Part shown: positions 36,108-44,969 of the stretch, piece after piece
How the letters are laid out: each line of letters opens with the position of its first letter
How positions within the stretch are numbered: position 1 is the stretch's first letter
NCBI GenBank assembly: GCA_020632885.1
Contig: JACKEQ010000003.1
Coordinates: 248,001 to 312,000 of the forward strand
Direction of reading: 5' to 3'
Source: Alphaproteobacteria bacterium
GTDB taxonomy: Bacteria > Myxococcota_A > UBA796 > GCA-2862545
Length of the DNA: 64,000 bases
The notes under the pieces: model-generated
What the model was told of the DNA's origin: nothing
The model's input: the letters and a program-made list of their open reading frames with translations, nothing else
Database searches by the model: none
Position numbers and translations under genes: made by a program

Positions 36108-38516
36108 TCAGATGGTGATGCGGGCGCTGGAGCTGCGCGTGACGAGCTCCATCAGGGTGCGGGTGACGAACAGCGCCGTGACGAGCGTGGTCAGGATGCC
36201 GATGAGCAGCGTGACCGCGAAGCCCTTGATGGGGCCGGTGCCGTACGAGTACAGGACGATGCCCGCGATCCCGGTGGTGATGTTCGCGTCGAGCACCGCG
36301 ACGAGCCCCTTGTCGAAGCCCGTGTCGACGGCCTTCCGCGGCTGCACGCCGAGGGCGAGCTCCTCACGGATGCGCTCGAAGATGATGATGTTCGCGTCGA
36401 CCGCCATGCCGACGGTGAGCGCGATGCCCGCGATGCCCGGCAGCGTGAGGGTGGCGCCGAACAGGGCGAGCGACGCGACCACGAGCAGGACGTTCAGCGC
36501 GAGCGCCACGTTCGCGATCATGCCGGCCCGGCGGTACCACAGGCCCATGAACACGAGCACGATGACGAAGCCGACGGCGCTGGCGATGCCGCCCGCGTTG
36601 ATCGCGTCATGGCCGAGGCTGGCGCCGACCTGACGGACCTCGCCGATGCTGACGGGCGCGTCGAGGGAGCCCGTCCGCAGCACGAGCGCCAGGGTGTTGG
36701 CGTCCTGCAGCGCGTCCATCGAGCTGCCCATGTCGATGCTCGCCCGACCGCCGCAGATGCGCTCGCGGATGGACGGTGCGCTGCGGATCTGGTTGTCGAG
36801 GATGATGGCGAACCGCTCCTTCACGTGAGCGGTGGTGAGGTCGCAGAACACCTGGGAGCCGCGCGGCTTGAAGCTCAGGGCCACGTACGGCATGTTGTTC
36901 TGGTCGAAGCCCACGGTGGCGTCGTTCACGTCGTTGCCCGTGAGCGGCACCTCGTTGATCAGGAGGAGCGGGCCCTCCTTGCCGTCGACCGAGTAGTCGA
37001 TGCGCTTCATGCCCTCGCCCGGCACCTCTTCGTAGTGCCAGAGGATGACGCGGTCCTCGGTGAGGTGCTTGGTCTCCCAGAGCCAGTCGTTGACGACGCG
37101 GTCGTCCTTCCACTGGTCCGGGGGCAGCGCGTCCTCGGCCCGGGAGAGGATGTCGCGGATGTTCGCCTGGTCCTGCTTGGGGTCCACCATCCGGAACTCG
37201 AGGAGCGCGGTGGTGCCGATGGCGTCCACCGCCTGCTGGAGGTCCACCGCGCCGGGGAGCTGGACGTTGATGCGCCCGTTGCTCTTCTTGACGATGGAGG
37301 GCTCCTTCACGCCGGTGGCGTCGACGCGCTTGCGGAGGGTCTCGAGGACCTGCTCGACCGCCTGCTTCTTCACGTCCTCGACGCGGGAGTCGATCATCCG
37401 GTAGCTGAAGCGCGTGGGCTCCTCGACACCGATCCGGTAGCCGCTGAAGCGGCCCGTGATGAACTTCGCGATCTCGTCCTGGCTCGCGCCCTCGAACCAG
37501 ATCATCGGCTCGAACTTGTCCTTGCGGATCGAGGTGAAGGCGACCTTCTCCTTCTCGGCGGCCTCGCGCATGGCGACGGCGTCGCGGGCCACCTGGGACA
37601 TCACGGCGTCGTCGAGCTCGACCTGGAGCGTGAGGTCGAGGCCCCCCTGGAGGTCGAGACCGAGGTTGATCACGGTGTCCGGGAGCATCGCGAGGACGGA
37701 CGGCGGCACGAGGGGCTCGGCGACCACCACGTCCTTCTTCTCGTCCACCTTCACGGTCTCCGCGACCGCGGTGAGCGGACCGGGGAGCGTGCCCCCCTTC
37801 AGCAGGGCCACCGCATCGACGTCGGCCACACGGTCACCGTTGACGTCCTTGCGGAGCGGGACCCACGCGAGGGTGTCGGAGCCGGGCAGCGCGAGCCCGA
37901 CCATCCGGCCGTCGACCGCGACGACCGCGAAGGACGTGCCCTCGGGGAGCGGAGCCGAGGTGGTGAGGTTCTTGCCGTCGAAGGCGGTGACCTGCACGGG
38001 GAGCGGCGCCACACCCGCGGGAACCGCACCGAGCGCCCAGTGCTCGGCCACCCCGGCCCAGTGGCCGCGGGCGTCGCCCGTGCCCGCGAGGGCCACGAAG
38101 AGATCGGGGTCGCCAGGAGCGGTCTCGGGGACCGGCGGGAGCGGCTCGGGGAGCGGGGCGATGGCGTCCGCCGCGTACAGCGCGCGCTTGCCGGGAGCCG
38201 TGGCGATCTTCACCACGCTCTTGCGGTCGGTGCCCGGCTTGAGGGAGACGACGACCTCGCCGTCCTTCTCCTGCACGCGCTCGAACTTCGTGCCGGCCGC
38301 GCGGAGACGGGCGTCCACGACCGGGACCGCCGAAGCGGGATCGGGCCCGGTGAGCTCGACGAAGAGGTCCGCGGAGCTCTGGGAGCTCGAGGTGTCCACC
38401 GCCGCGGCCGCCGCTGCACGCTGCGACTCGATGTCGCCCTGCAGCGCCGTGGGGGCGAGCACGTAGAGCGAACCGAGGAGCATCGCCCCGATGGCGCCCA
38501 GGCGGAACCAGGTCAT
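36108..38516 (-). CDS. secD: Protein translocase subunit SecD, with enlarged periplasmic region
   Basis: An 802-residue SecD from ATG 38516, with GGAG four bases upstream (a TTG at 38525 is less likely). TM1 is at about 5-25. The conserved NLGLDLQGGLDLTLQVE is displaced to about residue 280 by a long insertion rich in short beta-like segments. The P1 head and C-terminal five-helix block (GMAVDANIIIFERIREEL, DANITTGIAGIVLY) are normal. The protein is about 190 residues longer than E. coli SecD, mostly because of the insert. It forms an operon with yajC and secF. Confidence 0.95.
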   Translation of the reverse strand: MTWFRLGAIGAMLLGSLYVLAPTALQGDIESQRAAAAAAVDTSSSQSSADLFVELTGPDPASAVPVVDARLRAAGTKFERVQEKDGEVVVSLKPGTDRKSVVKIATAPGKRALYAADAIAPLPEPLPPVPETAPGDPDLFVALAGTGDARGHWAGVAEHWALGAVPAGVAPLPVQVTAFDGKNLTTSAPLPEGTSFAVVAVDGRMVGLALPGSDTLAWVPLRKDVNGDRVADVDAVALLKGGTLPGPLTAVAETVKVDEKKDVVVAEPLVPPSVLAMLPDTVINLGLDLQGGLDLTLQVELDDAVMSQVARDAVAMREAAEKEKVAFTSIRKDKFEPMIWFEGASQDEIAKFITGRFSGYRIGVEEPTRFSYRMIDSRVEDVKKQAVEQVLETLRKRVDATGVKEPSIVKKSNGRINVQLPGAVDLQQAVDAIGTTALLEFRMVDPKQDQANIRDILSRAEDALPPDQWKDDRVVNDWLWETKHLTEDRVILWHYEEVPGEGMKRIDYSVDGKEGPLLLINEVPLTGNDVNDATVGFDQNNMPYVALSFKPRGSQVFCDLTTAHVKERFAIILDNQIRSAPSIRERICGGRASIDMGSSMDALQDANTLALVLRTGSLDAPVSIGEVRQVGASLGHDAINAGGIASAVGFVIVLVFMGLWYRRAGMIANVALALNVLLVVASLALFGATLTLPGIAGIALTVGMAVDANIIIFERIREELALGVQPRKAVDTGFDKGLVAVLDANITTGIAGIVLYSYGTGPIKGFAVTLLIGILTTLVTALFVTRTLMELVTRSSSARITI

Positions 38517-38534
38517 GGTCTCCAAAGCAGGCTC

Positions 38535-38810
38535 CTACTTCTTGCCGTCGTCGGGTTCGATGCGACGGGCCACGTTCTGTTTGTCGATGACGATCTGCGT
38601 GCTCTTGGCGACCTCGAGCACGACGGTGTCGCCGTCGACCTTCACCACGAAGCCGTGGATCCCGCTCGTGGTGACCACGTGGTCGTCCTTCGACAGGGAC
38701 GCCAGGAGGGCCTCGTGCGCCGCGCGCTCGTCGTTCTGCGGCTTGATGATCAAGAACCACATGAGCACGAGGATGATCATGATCGGGACGAACTGGCCGA
38801 GTCCGCTCAA
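38535..38810 (-). CDS. yajC: Preprotein translocase subunit YajC
   Basis: A 91-residue YajC, the accessory subunit of SecDF. The N-terminal membrane helix (GQFVPIMIILVLMWFLIIKPQ) is followed by a small cytoplasmic domain with TTSGIHGFVVKVDGDTVVLEV. The start is TTG 38810, with a purine-rich GCGGGGG just upstream. It restores the usual short lead (SGLGQFVP) seen in the family; the open frame beyond it is not conserved. It is divergent from queA, whereas in many bacteria queA-tgt-yajC-secDF run in one direction. Confidence 0.9.
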   Translation of the reverse strand: MSGLGQFVPIMIILVLMWFLIIKPQNDERAAHEALLASLSKDDHVVTTSGIHGFVVKVDGDTVVLEVAKSTQIVIDKQNVARRIEPDDGKK

Positions 38811-38940
38811 CGGGCCCCCGCAGGCTGGAATGCGCTCGAAACGAAACACCGAGCGGCGACCGTCAAGGGGTCGCCGCGAACCCAGCGCGTGTATTGACCC
38901 GCGCTTCACAGCGCCACGCGACGGAGATACCCGGGCGCGG

Positions 38941-39975
38941 ATGGTGCCCGATCCGCCCGCCCCCGCCGACCTCTCCGCGTGGTCGTACGACCTCCCGCCC
39001 GACCGCATCGCCCGGTTCCCCACCGAGGCCCGCGATGGCGCCCGGCTCATGGTGCTCGGGCGCAATCGGCTCGATCACCGGGCCGTGGTGGACCTCCCGG
39101 ATCTCCTCGCACCCGGCGACCTGCTCGTGGTCAACGACACCCGCGTGATGGCCGCCCGCCTGCCGGGACGCCGTCGGACGGGTGCACGCCTGGAGATCCT
39201 CGCGCTGGCCCCGGGTCCCGGGCCGGTGCCCTGCATGATCCGCAACGCCCGCAGGCTCGACGAAGGCGAGGTCATCGAGGTGGCGGGTCGCGAGGCCGTG
39301 CTCGTGCGACGGCTCCCGGACGGGCTGTTCGAGGTGGACATCCCGGATCTCCCGACCGTGATGGAGGAGGCGGGATCCCTCCCGCTGCCGCCCTACCTCG
39401 AGCGGGAGGCCGGCCCCGCGGACGCCGAGCGCTACCAGACCGTCTTCGCCGGGCCTCTCGGGGCTGCGGCCGCCCCCACGGCCGGCCTGCACTTCTCCCC
39501 TGCCCTGCTCGCCCGCCTGGAGGCGCGTGGCGTCGAGGTGGCCAGCGTCACCCTGCATGTCGGGATCGGCACGTTCCGGCCCCTCCGCGAGGAGGACGTC
39601 GAGCGGGGCGAGCTGCACCCGGAGCCCTGGACGGTGCCCGAGGCCACCCGCGACGCCGTGATCCGCACGCGGGCCCGCGGCGGTCGGGTGATCGCGGTGG
39701 GCACGACCTCCACGCGGGCGCTCGAGTCCGCGACCCCGGAGGGCTCGCGCGTGCCGGACGCCCGCAGCGGGACCACCCGGCTGTTCATCCACCCGGGCCG
39801 GCCGATCCGTACGGTCGACGGCCTGTTCACCAACTTCCACCTGCCCCGCAGCAGCCTGCTGATGCTCGTCGCGACGTTCCTGGATCGGGAACGCCTGCTG
39901 CACGCGTACCGGACGGCCGTGGACGAGGGCTACCGGTTCTACAGCTATGGCGACGCGATGCTCGTCCTTCCGTGA
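38941..39975 (+). CDS. queA: tRNA preQ1(34) S-adenosylmethionine ribosyltransferase-isomerase QueA
   Basis: A 344-residue QueA, which transfers the ribosyl moiety of SAM to preQ1 at the wobble base of tRNA to form epoxyqueuosine. Family motifs are YDLPPDRIARFPTEARDGARLMVL, LLVVNDTRVMAARL, AAPTAGLHFS, GIGTFRP and VDGLFTNFHLPRSSLLMLV. It overlaps tgt by 29 bases, so the two queuosine genes are coupled. No preQ1 riboswitch-like fold was recognised in the 130 bases upstream. Confidence 0.95.
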   Translation: MVPDPPAPADLSAWSYDLPPDRIARFPTEARDGARLMVLGRNRLDHRAVVDLPDLLAPGDLLVVNDTRVMAARLPGRRRTGARLEILALAPGPGPVPCMIRNARRLDEGEVIEVAGREAVLVRRLPDGLFEVDIPDLPTVMEEAGSLPLPPYLEREAGPADAERYQTVFAGPLGAAAAPTAGLHFSPALLARLEARGVEVASVTLHVGIGTFRPLREEDVERGELHPEPWTVPEATRDAVIRTRARGGRVIAVGTTSTRALESATPEGSRVPDARSGTTRLFIHPGRPIRTVDGLFTNFHLPRSSLLMLVATFLDRERLLHAYRTAVDEGYRFYSYGDAMLVLP

Positions 39976-41083
39976 GCTCGCCACGTGCGGGTCCGCCCGC
40001 GCCGGTGTGCTCACGCTCCCCCACGGCGAGGTCCGCACGCCGGCCTTCATGCCCGTGGGCACCTACGGCTCGGTCCGGGGTCTGACCCCCGCAGAGGTCC
40101 GCGCGACCGGGGCCGAGATGGTGCTCTCGAACACCTACCACCTCTGGCTGCGCCCGGGTCACCGGACCGTCGAGCGGCTGGGCGGCCTGCACGGGTTCAT
40201 GGGCTGGGATGGCCCGATCCTCACGGACTCCGGCGGCTACCAGGTGTTCTCCCTCAACAAGCACCTGAAGGTCTCGGAGGAGGGTGCGGAGTTCCGGATC
40301 CCCGAGACCGGCGACAAGCGGTTCCTGACCCCCGAGGTGGCGGTCGAGATCCAGGAAGCCCTGGGTGTCGACGTGGCCATGGCGTTCGACGAGTGCATCG
40401 AGTGGCCCGCGGAGCGCGACCGGGTCGCCCACAGCACCGAGCGCACCACACGGTGGCTCACGCGATGCCTGAGGGCTCGCGAGAAGCCCGACCGCACGGC
40501 CCTGTTCGGGATCGTCCAGGGTGGGCTCTACGAAGACCTGAGGGTCGCCCACGCCCAGGAGCTCGCGTCCATGGAGGCCCTGGACGGGCTCGCGATCGGC
40601 GGGCTGTCCGTCGGAGAGTCCCGCGACGACATGCTCGCCGCGACCTCCTGGGTCGTGCCGCACCTCGGCAGGGACCGCGTGCGGTACCTGATGGGCGTGG
40701 GGCACCCCCACGACATCGTGGACGCCGTCCGGCTCGGGGTGGACCTCTTCGACTGCGTGCTCCCCACCCGCCTCGGCCGGCACGGCATGGTCTACACCTG
40801 GCAGGGCCGACGCAACCTGAAGAACGCCCGCTACGCCGAGGACCCCCTGCCCCTCGACCCCGAGGACCCTTCGAGCCCGGCCTCAGGGTTCTCGAGGGCC
40901 TACCTCAGGCACCTCGTGAAGTCCGGGGAGATGCTGGGTCGGCGGCTCCTCGCCGCACACAACCTGCACTTCTACCAGCAGGTGCTCTCGAGGGCCCGGG
41001 AGGCCATCCTCTCGAACGATCCCGAAGGGCTCGAAGAGCTCTCGAGGGCCACGGCCGTGGCGTCTGCGCTCGCACCTGAGTGA
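39947..41083 (+). CDS. tgt: tRNA-guanine transglycosylase lacking the zinc cysteines
   Basis: A 378-residue Tgt, which exchanges guanine-34 for preQ1 in tRNAs with GUN anticodons. The catalytic parts are intact: DSGGYQVFSL (general base region), FGIVQGG, GGLSVGE and the nucleophile region LFDCVLPTRLGRHG. The zinc site is not: where the family has C-x-C-x2-C after PLDPE, this protein reads DPSSPA, while the downstream His in AAHNLHFY remains. The reading frame is continuous through the site. Activity without the zinc cannot be judged from sequence. Confidence 0.92.
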   Translation: MATRCSSFRELATCGSARAGVLTLPHGEVRTPAFMPVGTYGSVRGLTPAEVRATGAEMVLSNTYHLWLRPGHRTVERLGGLHGFMGWDGPILTDSGGYQVFSLNKHLKVSEEGAEFRIPETGDKRFLTPEVAVEIQEALGVDVAMAFDECIEWPAERDRVAHSTERTTRWLTRCLRAREKPDRTALFGIVQGGLYEDLRVAHAQELASMEALDGLAIGGLSVGESRDDMLAATSWVVPHLGRDRVRYLMGVGHPHDIVDAVRLGVDLFDCVLPTRLGRHGMVYTWQGRRNLKNARYAEDPLPLDPEDPSSPASGFSRAYLRHLVKSGEMLGRRLLAAHNLHFYQQVLSRAREAILSNDPEGLEELSRATAVASALAPE

Positions 41084-41086
41084 CGC

Positions 41087-42181
41087 TCAGCGACCGAGGG
41101 CGAGCTGGCGGCGGGCGACCTCGCCGGCCCGCCGGGCGATGTCGGGGATCGGCAGGACCTCGACGGCCGCACCGAGCTCCGCAGCGGCCTTCGGCATGCC
41201 GTAGACGACGCAGCTCGCCTCGTCCTGGGCGAACGTGTGCCCGCCCGCACGGCGGATCTTCAACAGGCCTTCGGCACCGTCGCGACCCATGCCCGTGAGC
41301 AGGACGCCGATGGTGTGAGCACCCGAGACGCGCGCGGCGCTCTCGAAGAGCACGTCCACGCTGGGGCGGTGGCCGTTCACCTCGGGTCCCTCGTCGATCT
41401 GCAGGCGATAGCCCTCGTGGGCCGGTAGCAGGCGCACGTGCTGGGTGGAGGGCGCGAGCCAGATCGTTCCCGGCGTGACCATCACCCCCGGCCGGGCCTC
41501 GGCACACGGCCGGCGACCGACCTGGCCGAGACGGGTGGCCAGGGCCTCCGAGAACCCGGCCATCAGGTGCTGGGCGATCACCACGCCGGGCGCATCGTCC
41601 GGCAGGTGGCTCACGAAGGTCATGAGGGCCTGGGGTCCGCCCGTGGACGAGCCCACCACGATCACCGGGTCTCCCGCGCCGGCCGTCCGGAGCACCGGCG
41701 CCCTCGAAGCCACCTGAGGAGCCTGCTGGGGTGGCGTGGGCGACGGCGGATCGCGCGGTGGGAGCGAGGCCCGCTGGAAGGCACGCGTGAACGCGGCCCG
41801 CTTGATGGCCCGCTTCAGCTCGCCCAGGCTGGCCTCGAAGCCGTCCGCGGTCTGCGGCTTGGCCACGACCTGCACGTTGCCCTCGCGCATCGCGTCCATC
41901 ACGGCAGCGCTGTGCCGGCTCCCGGCGAACGCGCTGTACAGGATCACGGGCACGTCCTGGCGCTTGCGGAGCTCGCGCAGGAAGTCCACGCCGCTCATGC
42001 CGGGCATCTCGACGTCCAGGGTGAGCACGTCGGGCTGCAGGGTGAAGATGCTGTGGAGCGCCTCCCGCGCGTCCGCCGCCGTCCCCACGACCTGGATCTC
42101 GGGATCCTCGTCGAGATGACGGCCCACCAGTCGGCGGACCATCGCCGAGTCGTCGACGACCAGGACGCGCGCGACGGACAT
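41087..42181 (-). CDS. cheB: Chemotaxis response regulator / protein-glutamate methylesterase CheB
   Basis: A 364-residue CheB. The receiver domain (1-125) has VVDDS, the phosphoacceptor Asp56 in LTLDVEMPG and the conserved Lys in VAKPQ. A Pro-rich linker (about 140-160) leads to the methylesterase domain (about 170-360) with the catalytic Ser in VGSSTGGPQAL, His in AQHL and Asp in LTGMGRDGA. It removes methyl groups from chemoreceptors when phosphorylated by CheA, counteracting CheR. Its ATG overlaps the cheA stop (TGATG). Confidence 0.95.
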   Translation of the reverse strand: MSVARVLVVDDSAMVRRLVGRHLDEDPEIQVVGTAADAREALHSIFTLQPDVLTLDVEMPGMSGVDFLRELRKRQDVPVILYSAFAGSRHSAAVMDAMREGNVQVVAKPQTADGFEASLGELKRAIKRAAFTRAFQRASLPPRDPPSPTPPQQAPQVASRAPVLRTAGAGDPVIVVGSSTGGPQALMTFVSHLPDDAPGVVIAQHLMAGFSEALATRLGQVGRRPCAEARPGVMVTPGTIWLAPSTQHVRLLPAHEGYRLQIDEGPEVNGHRPSVDVLFESAARVSGAHTIGVLLTGMGRDGAEGLLKIRRAGGHTFAQDEASCVVYGMPKAAAELGAAVEVLPIPDIARRAGEVARRQLALGR

Positions 42182-44022
42182 CAGACCCCCTCCGGCTGAC
42201 CGGCCGCCCAGCCCGCGATGTCCGCGAGATCCAGGATCAGCGTGATCTCGCCGTTGGGGAGGATCGAGCAGCCCGCGAGGCCCCGCTGGCGCGAGAGGTA
42301 GCCTGGGAGGCCCTTCACCACGGTCTGGCGCTGGCCCTGGAGCTCGTCGACCTCGACCACGAAGGTGCGGCCACCGTGCTCGAGCGCGATCAGGATGCCC
42401 TCCCCCTCCGACTCCCTCGGCTCCCCGGTGAGGGAGTTCAGGGTGTACACGGGCAGGATCTCCCCGCGGATGCGCGCGATGCGGCGCCCGTTGGGCAGCG
42501 TGCGCACGCCCCCGTTGGCGACGGGCACGGACTCCCGGATGGCGAGCAGGGGCAGCGTGTACCGCATGGATCCGACCCGCACGAGCATGCCCTCGATGAT
42601 CGCCAGGGTGAGCGGCACCCGCAGACGCACGCGGGTCCCGGTACCGAGCTCGCTCTCGATCTCGATCCGGCCGTTGAGGGCCTGGATGTTCCGGCGGACC
42701 ACGTCCATCCCGACGCCGCGGCCCGACACGTCCGTGATCTTCTCGGCCGTGCTGAACCCGGGCTCGAACACGAGCGCCAGGATCTCCTGCTGGGAGAGCT
42801 GGACGTCGGGGGGCACGAGACCCTTGCGGATCGCAGCGTCGAGGATGCGCTCGGGGTTCATCCCCCGCCCGTCGTCCTCGACGGTGATCCAGACCTCGCC
42901 GGCCTGGTGTCGGGCGTCCACGTGCACCGTGCCGTTCGGGTCCTTCCCGGCCGCCTTGCGCTCCTCGGGCGTCTCGAGACCGTGGTCGATCGAGTTCCTG
43001 AGGATGTGCACGAGGGGATCGTTGATGGCCTCGATGAGGTTCTTGTCGACCTCCGTGTCGAGACCCGTGAGCTCCAGCTCGACCTGCTTGCCCTGCTTGC
43101 GGGCCAGGTCGCGCACGAGCCGCTGGAGTCGGTTGAACGTGGCCTCCACGGGCACCATGCGCAGCGACATCGCGATGTCCTGCAGGCTCCGGGTCACCCG
43201 GTTGAGCTGGAGCACGGCACGCCGGAAGGTGTCCTCCTCCAGGAGCTCGGCGGCCCGCTCGTGGTGGGTGACCGAGGTCTCCGCGAGGATCAGCTCGCCC
43301 ACCATGTTCAGGAGGGACTCGAGCTTGTCGACGTCCACGCGGATGGACTTCTGACGGGAGTCCTCGCCCGCGCGGTTCGACGACGACGGCGAGGCCTGTG
43401 CCGCGGGACGGGACGCACGGGTCGGGGCGGCAGCAGCCTGGGCGACGGGCACCTCCTCGTCCGCGGCCGGATCGGGGACCTCGTCCTCGTCCGGGTCGCT
43501 GTCGGGCTCGTCGTCGATGGCCTCGTCCGCGTCGTCCTCCGCCTCGACGGCGGGGAGATCGACCGGTTGCTCCGGGACCGATGCGGCCGCCTCGGGCTCG
43601 CGAGCCGGCTCGGGAGAGCCCGTCGGAGCCGCCTGGGCCGCGCGGATCGCGACCACGACGGGGTCCGGGTCCATGCCGGCGTCGTTCTTCCCCGCCTCCA
43701 TGAGCGCCACGGCGTCCCGACAGAAGTCCAGGGCGTCGCACAGCGCGTCCACCTGGGGCGTCCCGAGCTCCAGCTCGCCGCCCCGCACACGGTCCAGGAG
43801 GTTCTCCCCCGCGTGCGTGACCGTCACGAGCCGGTCCATGCCCAGGAAGCCCGCCGTGCCCTTCACCGAATGGAAGGCGCGGAACAGGCGGTTCACGACC
43901 TCCGGATCGGTCGGCCCGGACTCCCGGTCGCGCTCGACCTGGATCAGCGTCGCCTCGACCACGTCGATGGTCTCGCGGGTCTCGAGGACGAACTCCTCGA
44001 CGAGATCGGCATCCAGCTCCAT
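42181..44022 (-). CDS. cheA: Chemotaxis histidine kinase CheA
   Basis: A 613-residue CheA from ATG 44022, with GGGGAGGG upstream. The HPt domain (1-110) has the phospho-His51 in FRAFHSVKG. A long acidic/Ala-Pro linker (about 120-220) replaces any clear P2 domain. Then come the dimerisation domain (LESLLNMVGELILAE), the ATPase with N-box HILRNSIDHGLE and G-boxes DDGRGMN and GRGVGMDVV, and a CheW-like end (about 475-610). Without P2, coupling to response regulators may be direct. No stand-alone CheY is in the cluster. Confidence 0.95.
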   Translation of the reverse strand: MELDADLVEEFVLETRETIDVVEATLIQVERDRESGPTDPEVVNRLFRAFHSVKGTAGFLGMDRLVTVTHAGENLLDRVRGGELELGTPQVDALCDALDFCRDAVALMEAGKNDAGMDPDPVVVAIRAAQAAPTGSPEPAREPEAAASVPEQPVDLPAVEAEDDADEAIDDEPDSDPDEDEVPDPAADEEVPVAQAAAAPTRASRPAAQASPSSSNRAGEDSRQKSIRVDVDKLESLLNMVGELILAETSVTHHERAAELLEEDTFRRAVLQLNRVTRSLQDIAMSLRMVPVEATFNRLQRLVRDLARKQGKQVELELTGLDTEVDKNLIEAINDPLVHILRNSIDHGLETPEERKAAGKDPNGTVHVDARHQAGEVWITVEDDGRGMNPERILDAAIRKGLVPPDVQLSQQEILALVFEPGFSTAEKITDVSGRGVGMDVVRRNIQALNGRIEIESELGTGTRVRLRVPLTLAIIEGMLVRVGSMRYTLPLLAIRESVPVANGGVRTLPNGRRIARIRGEILPVYTLNSLTGEPRESEGEGILIALEHGGRTFVVEVDELQGQRQTVVKGLPGYLSRQRGLAGCSILPNGEITLILDLADIAGWAAGQPEGV

Positions 44023-44032
44023 CTGCCCTCCC

Positions 44033-44839
44033 CTACGCCGCGACCTTGCCGAACACGCCGAACACCGCATCCGCGTCGACCAGGAGCACGAGATCGTCGT
44101 TGGCGTCCGTCGCGACTCCGCAGAGCAGCGGATGGTGCGCGGCCTCCCCGAGCTCGGAGTCGTCCTGCATCGTGAGACCACCGATGGCCTCGACGCTGTC
44201 GACGAGCACGGCCACCATCGAGCCCCCACCGGGCATCACGATGGCGATCTCCCTGCGCGTCTCCGCGATGGCGGCCCGCGTCTGCCGGAAGAGCGTGAGC
44301 ATCGTCGCCAACACCGTCGTACGCGCCTTCCCGATGACCTCGATGGCCTTGTCGGCCTCACCGGCCTCCACGTGGGCCACGACCTTCTTCGCCACGGCGT
44401 GCACGGCCTGGTGGGGCTCGGAGAACGCCTGGAGGTGCTGGTGGAGCACCACGTTGTCGGAGCGGAAGGCGTCGAACCAACGGCCGAATGCGCACGCGTG
44501 CGGGTCCGTCGTGAGCCGGAACGGCCGCTGATCGCGCACCGATGCCTCGAGCTCGTCCACCCAGTCCAGGTGGTGCTTCTCGAAGGTGTGGAGGTCCTGG
44601 ATCAGGGCCTGCATCTCCTCCTGGGAGGATCGCTGTCCCAGCGCGAGGCGGAAGTCCACCAGGCCGAGGACCTTCCCGCGGAGGTTGATGAGCCCCAGCA
44701 CACCGCGTCCGGCACCCGGGAGGGGCACCACCGACGGGGGCTGGACCATCTCCACGACCGCCTCGTGCCGGACGGCGTAGCGCTGCCCTCCAGCGGTGAA
44801 CACCACGTACAACGACGACTCGGACACGGGATCGGCCAT
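44033..44839 (-). CDS. cheW: CheW-type coupling protein with embedded CZB zinc-binding domain
   Basis: A 268-residue protein from ATG 44839, with GAGGAG upstream. Residues about 8-70 are the first half of a CheW fold (VVFTAGGQRYAV, VLGLINLRGKVLGLVDF). Residues about 75-190 form a chemoreceptor zinc-binding (CZB) domain with the ligands in KHHLDW, HACAFGRWF and EPHQAVH. CheW resumes at about 195-268 (VAVLVDSVEAIGGL, LVLLVDADAVFG). CheW normally links CheA to receptors; CZB domains bind zinc and sense zinc or oxidants. The insertion into CheW suggests signal input at the coupling protein itself. Confidence 0.88.
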   Translation of the reverse strand: MADPVSESSLYVVFTAGGQRYAVRHEAVVEMVQPPSVVPLPGAGRGVLGLINLRGKVLGLVDFRLALGQRSSQEEMQALIQDLHTFEKHHLDWVDELEASVRDQRPFRLTTDPHACAFGRWFDAFRSDNVVLHQHLQAFSEPHQAVHAVAKKVVAHVEAGEADKAIEVIGKARTTVLATMLTLFRQTRAAIAETRREIAIVMPGGGSMVAVLVDSVEAIGGLTMQDDSELGEAAHHPLLCGVATDANDDLVLLVDADAVFGVFGKVAA

Positions 44840-44969
44840 GGGCTCCTCGACTTGCTCGAGCCTGCCCATCGGCGGATCGTCCCCGACCTTTAGCGGACCC
44901 CGCAGTCGTCGAAATCGCTTCAACCCGGTCCCGGGAGGGTCGAAAGGAACCCGCGGAGGCGACGAGAGC

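Noticed and set aside
38820..38940. Possible preQ1 riboswitch before queA
   Set aside because: No pseudoknot-like C-rich loop and A-rich tail pattern was recognisable, and the start is close to a GC-rich stretch without that layout.
40885..41050. CTCGAGGGCC occurring three times in tgt
   Set aside because: It falls in different codon contexts (Ser-Arg-Ala) and is explained by biased codon use.
44840..44969. Search for a sigma-54 or other special promoter between the chemotaxis halves
   Set aside because: No convincing GG-N10-GC pair or paired -35/-10 boxes were found, so no promoter was called.
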